This document shows, piece by piece, positions 42,244 through 51,192 of a stretch of DNA of 64,000 nt. The stretch is taken from the NCBI RefSeq assembly GCF_009730335.1, contig NZ_CP046315.1:62001-126000 (forward strand), written 5' to 3'. The stretch is from Schaalia odontolytica (GTDB lineage Bacteria > Actinomycetota > Actinomycetes > Actinomycetales > Actinomycetaceae). The stretch's first letter is position 1, and the number at the start of each line of letters is the position of its first letter. Both the position numbers and the translations under genes were made by a program. Below the pieces are notes generated by a model. It was not told the DNA's origin, searched no databases, and saw nothing but the letters and a program-made list of their open reading frames with translations.

Positions 42244-44778
42244 TCAATCCATCGCCAGCGCCTCCGAGGGGCTGACCTTGGCGGCCCGGCGGCCCGGCAG
42301 CCACGAGGCGATCAGCGCGGACACGATGGCCACGACGCACACGCCGACCAGCTGCAGCCACGGCACGCTCAGCACGGCGGTGGCCCCCTCAATGGGCAGG
42401 CTCATGACGCCTACCCACCCGAAGGCGACACCCATACCGACGCCGATCAGCACGCCGGTCAAGGACAGGAACAGCGCCTCGAAGGCGAGGAGGCTCTTCA
42501 TCTGGTGTCGCGTCAGGCCCAGCGCCCTCAGCAGGCCGTTCTCGCGGGTACGTTCGGCGACCGACAGGGACAGCGTGTTGGCCACGCCCACCAGCGACAC
42601 GAGGACGGAGACGCCGAGCAGCCCGACGAGAACAAGCATCAGCTGGTCGATGATCTTCGTGTACATCTGACGCTCCAACGCGGAGCCGTTGACGCTCAGG
42701 TGCGAGTCCTTGAGCAGCGCACTCTGGACCGTTTCGGCGTCGGCGCCGTCGGCCATCTTGATGATGACCGCCTGACGCTCGAGCGAGCTCGCGATGGATC
42801 GCAGGGTTTTCTCGGAGACCTGGGCCTCCCCGACGCTGCCGTTCTTGTCGTAGGTGGCGCTCAGGTCCACGCACGTGTCGGCGCACAGGCGCAGCGTCTG
42901 CCCGGCCAGGGCCTCGTCGCCGACGCGCACCTGGTTATCGCCCAGCTGGGTGACGGTCGAGTGGGTGACGCCCGCGTAGTCGGGTTCTCCGGTGATCATG
43001 ACCGACGAGGCCTGGGCCTCGTCCTCCGAGCCCGCTCCCTCGGGCCCGGCGTAGGCGGGCGCGCCCGAGGTGGTCGTCAGGGTGCCGGGAGCGGCGTACT
43101 GGGCGACGGTGGCGGCGACGCCGTCGGTGGCCGCGATGGCGGCCTGCTGGTCATCGGTGACCGCCCCAGTCGTGGACACGGCCATGAGGTCGAAGGGGCG
43201 GGCGTCGTTCACGGCGTTGGTGAGGGTGGTGCGCACGGAGGCGGCACCGACCATGATGGTGACGACGAGGGTCACGCCGATGATGATCGCGGTGCCGGTC
43301 GCGGAGGTGCGGCCGGGGTTGCGCGTCGTGTTCTCGCGGGCCATGGCGGACAGGGTACCCGGGAAGGCCGCGCCGAACGCGCGGGTGAGGGCTGGCAGCA
43401 GAACCGAGGCGACGAGCAGCGCACCGAGGAGCGCCAGGAGCGACCCGCCAAAAGCCCCGAGGAATTTCGTGCCGCCGCTATCCGAGCGCCACGCAGCCGC
43501 CACGGCGGCGCAACCGGCCACAGCGATGAGCGCGCCGATGATGAAGCGGACGGTGTGCTTCTTGCGGGCGGCGGCCCCGGCCTCGTTCACGGGGGCGAGG
43601 GCGGCGACGGGAGCGACGCGAGAGGCCGCGCGGGCCGGGAAGACGCCGACCAGGGTCGTGAACAGGGTGGCACCCAGCCACGTGAACGCAAGCTGCCAAA
43701 CGGAGGCACTCGCCAGCGCCGCGCCGACGCTAGAGGCCAGTCCGGTGCCCGCCTCCGCGAGCGCGCCGATCAGCCAGCCGAGCGCGACGCCAATCGCGGA
43801 CGAGATCGCTCCGATCGCGAGGGCCTCGCGAGTCACGAGCGAGCGGACCTGTCGCCTGGTCGCTCCCAGCGTGCGCAGCAGCGCCAGTTCGCGGGTGCGC
43901 TGCGTGAGCACCACTCGGAAGGTCGACGAGACGACGATAGAGGCCACAAGCGCCGCGATCGCCGGGAAGATCAGCATGATGCCCATCGTCATGGACGCTC
44001 CCAAGCGCGCCTGTTCGAGGTCGTCCTGAATTGCCTTGTGCACGCTGGTCACGGTCACTCCCGAGACGGTGCTGATCGCGGAGTTCGCTGTCGCCACCCA
44101 TTCGTCCTGGGTGGCGCTGGGAGGGTTTGCGTTGCTGTCCGTATCCGCTCCAGAAGTCGCGACGATGAACTGTCCGGACGCGGTGCGCTCGAAGAGCGCG
44201 GAGAAACCGCCGTCAGTCACGTAGCTGGCGGGCACGCCCATGCTGATCGTGTTCGAGCGTGTGGTGCCGACGATGGTGAGAGTCTGGTAGGCACCCTCGG
44301 TGAACCCTGCGCGCACGCGGACGGTGTCGCCGACCTTCAGTGAGAGGGTCGAGGCCGTGTGCTCCGGGATAGTGATCTGGTCGTCGGCGGTCGGGGCGTC
44401 TCCGGCGCTCAGGTCGAGGCCGGCGAAGGGCTTGGGAGCCAGCGGCGAGACGTAGAGTCGGCCACGCGTCGCGTCGGTCTGGGCATCGGCAGGCCACTGG
44501 GCCATGTGCTTGATGGCGGTGACGCCGCTGGTGGAACGCAGGATTTCTTCGGCGCGCTGAATCGACTCGCCGGTCGCGTCAGCGTTTTGGGAGACGACGA
44601 TCGTGCCGCCGCGGTACTGGCTGTAGACGCCGGAGGTCAGGCCCGCGGTCATCGCCGTCATAACGATGAGGGTGATGACGATGAAGGCCGTGGAGATGGC
44701 GACGGCCAGGCCGGTGGAGATGTAGCGGCGGCCATGGGAGCGCAGGTTGGCGCTCAGGAGGGAGTTTGTTGCAGACAT
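42244..44778 (-). CDS. FtsX-type (MacB/LolC-like) ABC transporter permease
   Basis: An 844-residue protein with two FtsX-like halves. An N-terminal helix (YISTGLAVAISTAFIVITLIVM) is followed by a large extracytoplasmic domain, then a core of three helices (IVVSSTFRVVLTQRTRELALLRTLGATRRQVR). The pattern repeats after a second large domain (SVAERTRENGLLRALGLTRHQMKSLL) and ends LPGRRAAKVSPSEALAMD. Both R-E-x-x-L-L-R-x-L-G signatures are intact. Such proteins act mechanically on lipoproteins, antibiotics or peptides. An exact frame of the 14-mer variant (43574) encodes VNEAGAAARKK in a linker. Works with the ATPase encoded just upstream. Confidence 0.9.
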   Translation of the reverse strand: MSATNSLLSANLRSHGRRYISTGLAVAISTAFIVITLIVMTAMTAGLTSGVYSQYRGGTIVVSQNADATGESIQRAEEILRSTSGVTAIKHMAQWPADAQTDATRGRLYVSPLAPKPFAGLDLSAGDAPTADDQITIPEHTASTLSLKVGDTVRVRAGFTEGAYQTLTIVGTTRSNTISMGVPASYVTDGGFSALFERTASGQFIVATSGADTDSNANPPSATQDEWVATANSAISTVSGVTVTSVHKAIQDDLEQARLGASMTMGIMLIFPAIAALVASIVVSSTFRVVLTQRTRELALLRTLGATRRQVRSLVTREALAIGAISSAIGVALGWLIGALAEAGTGLASSVGAALASASVWQLAFTWLGATLFTTLVGVFPARAASRVAPVAALAPVNEAGAAARKKHTVRFIIGALIAVAGCAAVAAAWRSDSGGTKFLGAFGGSLLALLGALLVASVLLPALTRAFGAAFPGTLSAMARENTTRNPGRTSATGTAIIIGVTLVVTIMVGAASVRTTLTNAVNDARPFDLMAVSTTGAVTDDQQAAIAATDGVAATVAQYAAPGTLTTTSGAPAYAGPEGAGSEDEAQASSVMITGEPDYAGVTHSTVTQLGDNQVRVGDEALAGQTLRLCADTCVDLSATYDKNGSVGEAQVSEKTLRSIASSLERQAVIIKMADGADAETVQSALLKDSHLSVNGSALERQMYTKIIDQLMLVLVGLLGVSVLVSLVGVANTLSLSVAERTRENGLLRALGLTRHQMKSLLAFEALFLSLTGVLIGVGMGVAFGWVGVMSLPIEGATAVLSVPWLQLVGVCVVAIVSALIASWLPGRRAAKVSPSEALAMD

Positions 44779-44807
44779 GAGATGAGCCTTGGGGAGTGGA
44801 CGCGCGC

Positions 44808-45575
44808 TCAGCGCAGCGCCGCGGTGAGGGAGTCGGCGGTAACGTCGCGCAGGTCGGAGACAATGCGTCCGTCGCGACACACGAGGACGCGGTCCGCGTA
44901 GGCGGCGGTGGAGGTGTCGTGGGTGACCATGATGACGCTCTGGCCGAGCTCATCGACGGCGCGGCGCAGCAGGTCCATGACCTCGGTGGTCGAGTGGGAG
45001 TCGAGGTTGCCGGTGGGTTCGTCCGCGACAATGACGGCGGGGCGGCTCATGAGGGCGCGGGCGACGGCGACGCGCTGCTGCTGGCCGCCGGACATCTCGG
45101 AGGGGCGATGACTCAGGCGGTCCTCGATACCCAGGGAGTTGACGATGAGGTCGAACCATCCCTTCTCGGGGGTGGCGTCGGCCAGGCGCATGGGCAGGAG
45201 GATATTGGCGCGGGCGTCCAGGGTGGGCACCAGGTTGAAGGACTGGAACACGAAACCGATGCGGTCGCGGCGCAGCTTGGTCAGTGCGGTGTCTTTCAGG
45301 GCGGTGATGTCGGTGTCTTCGACGAAGACGTGCCCGGAGGTGGGGGCGTCAAGGCCGGCGAGGATGTGCATCATCGTGGATTTGCCGGAGCCGGAGGGGC
45401 CCATGATGGCGGTGAATTCGCCGGCGCCGAAGCCGACGCTCACGTCGTCGAGGGCGCGCACCTGAGCGTCGCCGCTTCCGTAGATCTTGGAGACGCCCTG
45501 GAGTCGGACGATGGACGAGGCCGGGGCCTCTTGGTCGGCCACGGGGGCCTGCGCGATTGTCGTGTTCGTGTTCAT
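44808..45575 (-). CDS. ABC transporter ATPase, LolD/MacB type
   Basis: A 255-residue ATPase. Walker A MGPSGSGKSTMMHIL, Q-loop FVFQSFNLVPTLDA, signature MSGGQQQRVAVARALM and Walker B VIVADEPTGNLDS are intact; the last two are typical of the LolD/MacB/FtsE group. The N-terminal tail contains QEAPASSIVR, encoded on the opposite strand of a perfect 14-mer at 45514. It is followed 29 nt downstream by the FtsX-type permease and must drive it. Start ATG 45575. Confidence 0.92.
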   Translation of the reverse strand: MNTNTTIAQAPVADQEAPASSIVRLQGVSKIYGSGDAQVRALDDVSVGFGAGEFTAIMGPSGSGKSTMMHILAGLDAPTSGHVFVEDTDITALKDTALTKLRRDRIGFVFQSFNLVPTLDARANILLPMRLADATPEKGWFDLIVNSLGIEDRLSHRPSEMSGGQQQRVAVARALMSRPAVIVADEPTGNLDSHSTTEVMDLLRRAVDELGQSVIMVTHDTSTAAYADRVLVCRDGRIVSDLRDVTADSLTAALR

Positions 45576-46081
45576 GCATTCATCGTGCGCCTGCGGTGCG
45601 CGTCACCGCTAGGGAGGTTTCCCCTGATTCATCCCCGAGACCTCCCGGGGTGCCCTCGGGGGTGCTCGGCCGCCCTACCCCGGGGTGCCACCATTGAAAT
45701 TCCCGTGTTATGTGCCTGCGGGGTTGTTGGTCCTGACTGTGCCACTCGTGGGCGGCGGGCCTGGCAGCGGTGCGTAGCTGCGGCACCCAGGAGTGATGGC
45801 AGAGACACATACCCGAAGTTTCGCACGTAATTCGATTGCGTGAAATTTTAATAACAGCCCGAATCGTTGCAATTCCAACGACACCAATTCACATCCTGAA
45901 ATAGTGACAGAGGAATTACGTGCAAAATTGGTCGGTTCGCATCCAACAGCGCGGCATCGCCGCCACACGGGGGAATGACGCCATCCAAGCCTCCGACACG
46001 CCCGCGACACGCCGCCAGAGGGCTTCGCATGGCGCAAATCCCCCAACCGCAGCCACCCTGAAGTGCACCGCATCGCATCCA
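45576..46081. other. Gene-free intergenic stretch
   Basis: Upstream of the LolD-type gene. It contains a G/C-rich part and an AT-rich part (45830-45880) but no credible gene. The region leads directly into copy 2 of the composite repeat. Confidence 0.5.
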
Positions 46082-46453
46082 AGACCGACGCAGGGCCAAT
46101 TGGCGCGAAATAGCTCGCCCAGCACAGCCCCTCCAGCGACATCTCCGCGAAAAAACTCGCCCAGCAAGCGCAAAAACGCCGAATTTGGACCAATTTGAGC
46201 GCGCTGGGCGAACTTTGTCGCGCTCACGCCCACCATCAGACCAAGCAGGGCGAAGAATATCGCGCACCAGGCGCGACAACGCGGCGACATTGAAACCAAC
46301 ACCACCACTGCTCGCCCCCAACAAGGAACCGCTGAAACCGGCATCACCTCTGCACCCGAGAACTGCACCAAAAACACCCATTTCTCACCCGCAAAGGTGA
46401 CGGCGGTTTCAATTGAGGCTCGACCTACGCCCGCAAAGGTGACGGCGGTTTCA
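46082..46453. repeat. Phased site array, copy 2 of the composite intergenic element
   Basis: CGCCC boxes at 46116 and 46158; inverted GGGCG boxes at 46206 and 46248; direct TGAAACC sites at 46291 and 46333; inverted sites at 46396-46411 and 46438-46453. One 42-bp unit is missing relative to copies 1 and 3, but all remaining distances (48, 42, 43, 42, 63, 42) are kept. This regularity is strong evidence of relatedness, and of selection for spacing or recent duplication. Confidence 0.85.
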
Positions 46454-46494
46454 GACAAGCGGGCCACCCGGTCGACAGGGCCCAGACGCAATAC

Positions 46495-46780
46495 CCGTGG
46501 GCGGCGTCGGGGCCTGGCCGGGCTTCGAGACGACGCGCCGAACCAGATAACAGCGACCCAGCCCCACTGGTGTGAAGGGCACCGGAGGGACCGGAGGGCC
46601 TGGCTGCGGTGCCCGTGGGCGGCGGCGGGGCCTGGCCGGGCTTCGAGATCGACCACTCCGAGCCGCAGGCTCGCGTGTGGCGATCTCGCGGGCGGGCCGC
46701 CGCCCACGGGCACACCAAGCAGCCCGGCCCAAACATGGCAAGCAACGCAGCGCACGGAAAACCCGTGGGGTCTGAAGCGA
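46495..46780. repeat. Hairpin module, copy 2, with a truncated duplicate
   Basis: A half copy (46495-46550) is followed by CCGGAGGGACCGGAGGGC and a 105-bp hairpin (46609-46713). Outer arms are GTGCCCGTGGGCGGCGGC and GCCGCCGCCCACGGGCAC, so both arms differ from the 41978 copy at the position where they pair (C-G instead of G-C). The 3'-end module is degraded here. The next gene stops at 46781. Confidence 0.85.
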
Positions 46781-48523
46781 TTACGACTCGCCGCGCGGCT
46801 CGCGCAGGGATAGTCCGCGGTAGCGGTTGATGGCGGCACCAACATCGATGAGGCGCGGGCGCGCCAGGAACGCCGGGTACGAGCGGGCGCCAAACTTGCA
46901 GACGGCGTCCAGGCCCTCGGAGGCGAGGCGCCGTCCAAGCTTGGCCATGAGGTCGGGCATCGACTGTTTGCCTGCCATCTCCTCGAGGACACCGCGCACG
47001 CACCAGGCGATGGCCTCGGCCTGCCCGGGGTCGACGACTGCGGCGACGTCGGAAATGTCGACGGTTGAACGGTCGATGGTTAGCACGGACGTGCCCGAGG
47101 CCTTGGTGCGCGGGCGGTCCACGCGGGCCTTCGCGGCGGGCACGCGGGGAGCGGCCTCCCAGATGGTGGGGGCGTCGGTGCGGAGGCGCGGCAGGTCGGC
47201 CACGACCTCGCGTGCGCGGGCGGTGACGTCGAGACAACGGTAGTTGTCCATCATGAGGACCCGGTCGGCGGCGTCCAGGAAGGCGCCGGAGCCGCCGACG
47301 ACCATGATGAGGGAGACGCCGGCCTCGGTGAGGGAGGTGACGCGGTCGACGAGGGGCGTGATGGGTTCCTTCTCGGCGGCGACGAGGTCGCGCATGCGCG
47401 TGTCGCGGATGAGGAGGTTGGTCGCGGAGGTGTCCTCGTCGATGAGGAGGGTGCGTGCGCCCAGCTCAAGGGATTCGATGATGGAGGCGGCCTGCGAGGT
47501 GGAGCCGGACGCGTTTTCGGTGGAGAAGGACGTGGTGTCGGCACCGCCGGGCAGGTGGGTGATAAACGGCGAGATATCAACGCCTGTGACGGCTCGCCCG
47601 TCGGCGGCGCGCACCTTCGTGGCAGTGGGGTCGGTGGCGACGAGCTCGCGGCCGTCGCCGGGGATGTGCGCGTACACGCCCTGGGCGATGGCCTCGAGGA
47701 GCGTGGACTTGCCATGGTAGCCGCCGCCCACGATGAGGGTCAGGCCCGGGGGGATCGCCATGCCGGACACCTCGCCGGCGTGCGGCAGGGTGACGGTGGC
47801 GCGCAGGGACTCGGGGGCATTGAAAGCGACGACGCCGTCACCCGTCAGGGGCGTTTCGGACACGCCGGAGCGGCGCGCCAACAGGGCTTCGTCGGCGACG
47901 AAGGATACCCAGCTGCGTTCCTCGAGGATTCCCTGGAGGGCACGGTAGTCCTCGTAGGCGGCGACGTGGCCGAGGAGGCGGGAGCGCTTGCGGGTGGTGG
48001 CCGGGTCCTCGGAGACGAAGTCGAAGCAGTCCATGACGATGTTGGGCACGTCCACGTCGAAGAGGCGGGCGGCGCTCTTGCCGAGGATTGTGCGTCCGCG
48101 CGCGGGGAGCTTGACTTGGAAGCGGACCTCGACGCGGTCGGGCAGGACGGTCGCGTAGGAGCGCTGGAGGATGAGTGTACCGGCGCGGGCGATCGACACG
48201 TCGCGGGTGTCGCGGGCGCGGATAGCCTCGTCGAAGGAGCGGGCGATAAAGTCCGCGGCAGCCAGGCGTGCGTCGGACGAGGCCAGGGCGGCCTCGGGCA
48301 GTCCCATGGCCTCGGGCGTCGACCAGGCGCGCAGGGACGAGGGCGGGGCGTAGGGATCGGCCTGCACGTGATCGATCGCGAGGGTGAAGTCCCCGTAATC
48401 CCAGGCACCTAGGGCGTTCTTGTAGAAGCCGTAGGGGCGTCCGTCCGCGTATCGCAGCTGGTCGAGGAGGTCTGCGTCGGTGCCGGCGATGGCGCGCGAG
48501 GGTGCTTCGTATCGGGGAGTCAT
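46781..48523 (-). CDS. Predicted ATPase of the ABC class (COG3044-like)
   Basis: A 580-residue ABC-fold ATPase without membrane part. It shows ADGRPYGFYKNALGAWDYGDFTLAIDHVQADPYAPPS, the N-terminal block of the COG3044 family; Walker A GGGYHGKSTLLEAIA around residue 270; FSTENASGSTSQAASIIE as a signature-like motif; and Walker B TLLIDEDTSATNLLIRD. Known homologues are widespread but poorly characterized; structural work links them to nucleic-acid or RNA-editing contexts in eukaryotic relatives. It is monocistronic: the composite repeat is downstream and a terminator lies upstream. Confidence 0.82.
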   Translation of the reverse strand: MTPRYEAPSRAIAGTDADLLDQLRYADGRPYGFYKNALGAWDYGDFTLAIDHVQADPYAPPSSLRAWSTPEAMGLPEAALASSDARLAAADFIARSFDEAIRARDTRDVSIARAGTLILQRSYATVLPDRVEVRFQVKLPARGRTILGKSAARLFDVDVPNIVMDCFDFVSEDPATTRKRSRLLGHVAAYEDYRALQGILEERSWVSFVADEALLARRSGVSETPLTGDGVVAFNAPESLRATVTLPHAGEVSGMAIPPGLTLIVGGGYHGKSTLLEAIAQGVYAHIPGDGRELVATDPTATKVRAADGRAVTGVDISPFITHLPGGADTTSFSTENASGSTSQAASIIESLELGARTLLIDEDTSATNLLIRDTRMRDLVAAEKEPITPLVDRVTSLTEAGVSLIMVVGGSGAFLDAADRVLMMDNYRCLDVTARAREVVADLPRLRTDAPTIWEAAPRVPAAKARVDRPRTKASGTSVLTIDRSTVDISDVAAVVDPGQAEAIAWCVRGVLEEMAGKQSMPDLMAKLGRRLASEGLDAVCKFGARSYPAFLARPRLIDVGAAINRYRGLSLREPRGES

Positions 48524-48540
48524 ACCCTCAAGAATACAGG

Positions 48541-48581
48541 CGGAGCCTGCGGAAACGGCATCACCGTTCCTACAGGCTCCG
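48541..48581 (-). terminator. Terminator of the first Tyr/Gln-rich membrane-protein gene
   Basis: CGGAGCCTG (48541-48549) pairs with CAGGCTCCG (48573-48581), with a second inner stem AACGG/CCGTT. It lies downstream of the minus-strand gene ending at 48646. Confidence 0.65.
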
Positions 48582-48645
48582 GGGTGTGAGGAGTCAGCAC
48601 TGTCGCGCGACTCTCACGGGTGGCGGGGTGGTATCAGCACACGAC

Positions 48646-49119
48646 TTATCGATCACTGAGGAAAAAGGCGAGGAGAAGGGCAAGAGGCACGAGCAGCTGG
48701 AGTGATGCGCATATGGACGTGACGACCACCGCGGTATTCGTCAGCGACATGATGTCCTGCGGGGCATCCAGGCGCTTCGCCTTCCTGCGCTGCATGAACG
48801 ACAACACCATCGCGGGGATCGAGAGGAGCAGAAAGGCAGTCAGGAAACTCACGCCAGCCAAGATCATGGCGAGATGCGCCTGGGAACGCAGGTCCGCGTA
48901 GGCAACGAGGTGTGAACTCGCATAGTACGGCTGCGCATAGGCCGGCGTGGGCTGACTGTACGCCGTCCCATTGGGCATGCCGTAGGCAGGCTGCTGGCGG
49001 TACACTGCCTCGGGATGGCCGTAGGGCGTGGATGCGGCCGGGCCATACGGCGTCTGCTGCGAGTAGGGATCCTGCGCACTCGCAGGATTGGCCCCATAGG
49101 GGTAAGCCGGATCGCTCAT
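48646..49119 (-). CDS. Tyr/Pro/Gln-rich membrane protein, paralogue 1
   Basis: A 157-residue protein. Residues 1-68 are low-complexity (PYGANPASAQDPYSQQTPYGP) with Tyr every 5-10 residues. Two hydrophobic helices follow (AMILAGVSFLTAFLLLSIPAM and VVVTSICASLQLLVPLALLLAFF), joined by a charged loop RRKAKRLDAPQDIM. The L-D-A-P-x-D motif is shared with the three neighbouring genes. The start MSDPAYPYG is also shared. A terminator follows. This is a candidate for tail-driven clustering at the membrane; I know no function. Confidence 0.75.
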   Translation of the reverse strand: MSDPAYPYGANPASAQDPYSQQTPYGPAASTPYGHPEAVYRQQPAYGMPNGTAYSQPTPAYAQPYYASSHLVAYADLRSQAHLAMILAGVSFLTAFLLLSIPAMVLSFMQRRKAKRLDAPQDIMSLTNTAVVVTSICASLQLLVPLALLLAFFLSDR

Positions 49120-49192
49120 GGTGCACTCCAGATAGTTCCGTGCGGATGACGATGGGCGCTATCGTAGCAGCGGCCCTCAACCACTATGCGTT

Positions 49193-49227
49193 GGGGCCCG
49201 AGGAAACTCGCCGTTTCCTCGGGCCCC
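49193..49227 (-). terminator. Terminator of paralogue 2
   Basis: GGGGCCCGAGGAAAC (49193-49207) and GTTTCCTCGGGCCCC (49213-49227) form a 15-bp perfect stem with a TCGCC loop. It lies downstream of the minus-strand gene ending at 49243. Confidence 0.8.
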
Positions 49228-49242
49228 ACACGTAACGATGCG

Positions 49243-49713
49243 TCAGCTGTTGGCGGCCGCAGTCGCGCCGATGATCACCATCAAGATGAGGAACAAGAAA
49301 ACCGCAGCGGCGATCGCGATCTGGATAATCGAGCAAATCTTCGCAGCCGAGCGAGCGCTCTCCACATCCGCCATCACGTCCATCGGGGCGCCCAGGATCT
49401 TGGCTTCCTCAACCAGCTTGTTAGTCCAGAACCACATGCCACCGGCAAGCAGGAGGTGGCCGAACAGGAAACTCACGAAGGAGAGCATGCGGGCCGTCGA
49501 CGCGTTCGAACGGATCCTCTCAATCTCGGGGTTGAGGGCGTATACGGGCTGACCGTAGGCCGGCTGCGCATGACCGTAAGCCTGCTGCTGGCCGTAGGCC
49601 GGCTGCGCATGACCGTAAGCCTGCTGCTGGCCGTAGGCCGGCTGCGCATAACCGTAAGCCTGCTGGGGATGTTCCTGGCCGGCGGCGAGGTAGGCGTTTA
49701 CGGGATCGCTCAT
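49243..49713 (-). CDS. Tyr/Gln-rich membrane protein, paralogue 2
   Basis: A 156-residue protein. The tail contains three nearly identical repeats of 13 residues (AYGHAQPAYGQQQ), encoded by 39-bp DNA repeats at 49553-49660. Then NPEIERIRSNASTARMLSFVSF, a first transmembrane helix, the loop EEAKILGAPMDVMADVESAR and a second helix (IIQIAIAAAVFLFLILMVII). It starts at ATG 49713 (MSDPVNAYL) with GGAGC upstream. The repeats allow expansion or contraction. Function unknown. Confidence 0.75.
   Translation of the reverse strand: MSDPVNAYLAAGQEHPQQAYGYAQPAYGQQQAYGHAQPAYGQQQAYGHAQPAYGQPVYALNPEIERIRSNASTARMLSFVSFLFGHLLLAGGMWFWTNKLVEEAKILGAPMDVMADVESARSAAKICSIIQIAIAAAVFLFLILMVIIGATAAANS
49553..49660. 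repeat. 39-bp tandem repeats within paralogue 2
   Basis: Two full units (49553-49591, 49592-49630) and a partial third. Each unit encodes 13 residues including two AYG motifs, and the unit length keeps frame. Confidence 0.85.
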
Positions 49714-49832
49714 GAGTTGCTCCAAATGGGTTATGTCGATCGGATACGGCTGTCATCGTAGCCGACGCGAGAGTACAAAAATAAACAAAACGGCCTTTAG
49801 TTACCGCGAACACAGCGGCATCCGCTGGATCG

Positions 49833-50552
49833 CTAACGCATGTTCTCCGAGACAATCAGCAAGATGATCAGGCTCACCTGCAGGAGGAGCATGCCGAACG
49901 CAATGCCGCGCGCAATGTTCACCTTCCGTGTCACGTCGGACGGAGCGTCGATCTCCTGGGCGTGGGTACACAGGCGCTGCGCCCGAACCGCGTTGGCGAG
50001 CAGCAGGATGACCGGCGTCGTGAAGAACCACACGAAGGACATCACGATGGCGACGGTCGCGTTGGACTTGAGGCGGGAGAAGGCCAGCTGCCGGAGCTGA
50101 TCCGTGGACGGCTGCGCGGGCTGGCTCGCGTACGCGGCCTGCGGATTCACGCCGTACTGCGTGGCGGCGGCCTGCTGCATCGGCTGAGCGACGGGTGCAG
50201 GCTGCGCCTGGTAGGCACTCGGCTGGCCGTGGGACGGCATCGGCTGGGCGGGTGCGCCCTGCTGGGGATACGGAGCAGGGGTGCCATACGCCGGTGCCGC
50301 GCTGGCGGCCGTGACCCCGCTGTGTCCGGGAGCGTAGGGCGACTGCTGCGCGGCGGGCGCGGCGGACGCGACATTTACGGGTGCGCCCACCGGGGGCGCA
50401 AACTGCGCAGGGGCGGGTGCCTGCGGTGCGGCGGGAGCGCTCGACCACATCGAGGCGGGAGCACCCGCCTGGGGTGCGACCGGTCCGTCGCTTTGCTGAG
50501 GCCAGTCCCAGCCGGCCGGAATTGCCCGCGAGGGCATCTGTTCATCACTCAT
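49833..50552 (-). CDS. Ala/Pro/Gln-rich membrane protein, paralogue 3
   Basis: A 239-residue protein. The N-terminal 140 residues are Pro/Ala/Gln-rich (PAAPQAPAPAQFAPPVGAP; PYPQQGAPAQPMPSHGQPS) with fewer Tyr than its neighbours. The C-terminal part is homologous to theirs: FSRLKSNATVAIVMSFVWFF, a transmembrane helix, HAQEIDAPSDVTRKVNIAR and a second helix. It starts at ATG 50552 (MSDEQ). A T-rich run follows the stop (rc of about 49775-49800). No function known. Confidence 0.72.
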   Translation of the reverse strand: MSDEQMPSRAIPAGWDWPQQSDGPVAPQAGAPASMWSSAPAAPQAPAPAQFAPPVGAPVNVASAAPAAQQSPYAPGHSGVTAASAAPAYGTPAPYPQQGAPAQPMPSHGQPSAYQAQPAPVAQPMQQAAATQYGVNPQAAYASQPAQPSTDQLRQLAFSRLKSNATVAIVMSFVWFFTTPVILLLANAVRAQRLCTHAQEIDAPSDVTRKVNIARGIAFGMLLLQVSLIILLIVSENMR

Positions 50553-50564
50553 TTCAACAACCAA

Positions 50565-51065
50565 TCACTTCGTAGATTCCACGAGCCAGACAAGGAGGAA
50601 GGGAGCGGCGATCAGAAGACCAAACAGCACGATCCCGACAATTCCGCAGATGAGAGCCGTCGTTCGCGCACCGCGCACGTCCCTCAGCACGTCCTCGGGG
50701 GCACCCAGCCTCTCGGCCTCACTAAGGAGGTTCATGCTCCAGAACCACGCACCGAACGACAGGAGCGGCCCCACCGTCACAAAGCTAACGAAAGACATGA
50801 TGCGCACCATGGATGCGTTCGAACGCACGCGTTCGACGGCGGGGTTCAGCGCGTACACGACCTGGCCGTACATCGGCTGCCCGTAGGAAGCACCCGCGCC
50901 GTACGAGGTCTGGGCGCCGTATGCGGGTTGGGTACCGTATGCGGGCTGCTGCACTACGGGGGCCTGCCCGTAGGCAGGCTGGGCGCCGTACGCGGCCTGG
51001 GTGCCGTACGAGGCCTGAGTGCCATACGCTGGCTGGCTGCCGTAGGGATTCGATGGATCGCTCAT
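50565..51065 (-). CDS. Tyr/Gln-rich membrane protein, paralogue 4
   Basis: A 166-residue protein. The tail is a dense series of Q-x-A-Y-G units (SQPAYGTQASYGTQAAYG). The membrane part is VVYALNPAVERVRSNASMVRIMSF, helix, LLSEAERLGAPEDVLRDVRGAR, helix. It shares about 16 contiguous aligned positions with paralogue 2 around the LGAP-x-D-V motif. Start ATG 51065 (MSDPSNPYG), GGAGC upstream. It ends 13 bp before paralogue 3 starts, so those two are probably one transcript. Confidence 0.75.
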   Translation of the reverse strand: MSDPSNPYGSQPAYGTQASYGTQAAYGAQPAYGQAPVVQQPAYGTQPAYGAQTSYGAGASYGQPMYGQVVYALNPAVERVRSNASMVRIMSFVSFVTVGPLLSFGAWFWSMNLLSEAERLGAPEDVLRDVRGARTTALICGIVGIVLFGLLIAAPFLLVWLVESTK

Positions 51066-51192
51066 CAATAGCTCCGGTCAGAATGTGGGATCTTATCCTC
51101 TCACATCATACGAGCAACCTCTGCAACGTGGAAGATTCGCCCAACCTCACGCCGGTACACCCGGCCCGCCCCGGCCTCGTCCCACATGAAAC

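Noticed and set aside
46495-46550. Truncated half hairpin as a separate element
   Set aside because: Best explained as a duplicated fragment of the adjacent full hairpin.
49553-49660. Short-period repeats as CRISPR or VNTR outside a gene
   Set aside because: They encode AYG-rich peptide in frame inside a gene with a proper start and transmembrane helices.
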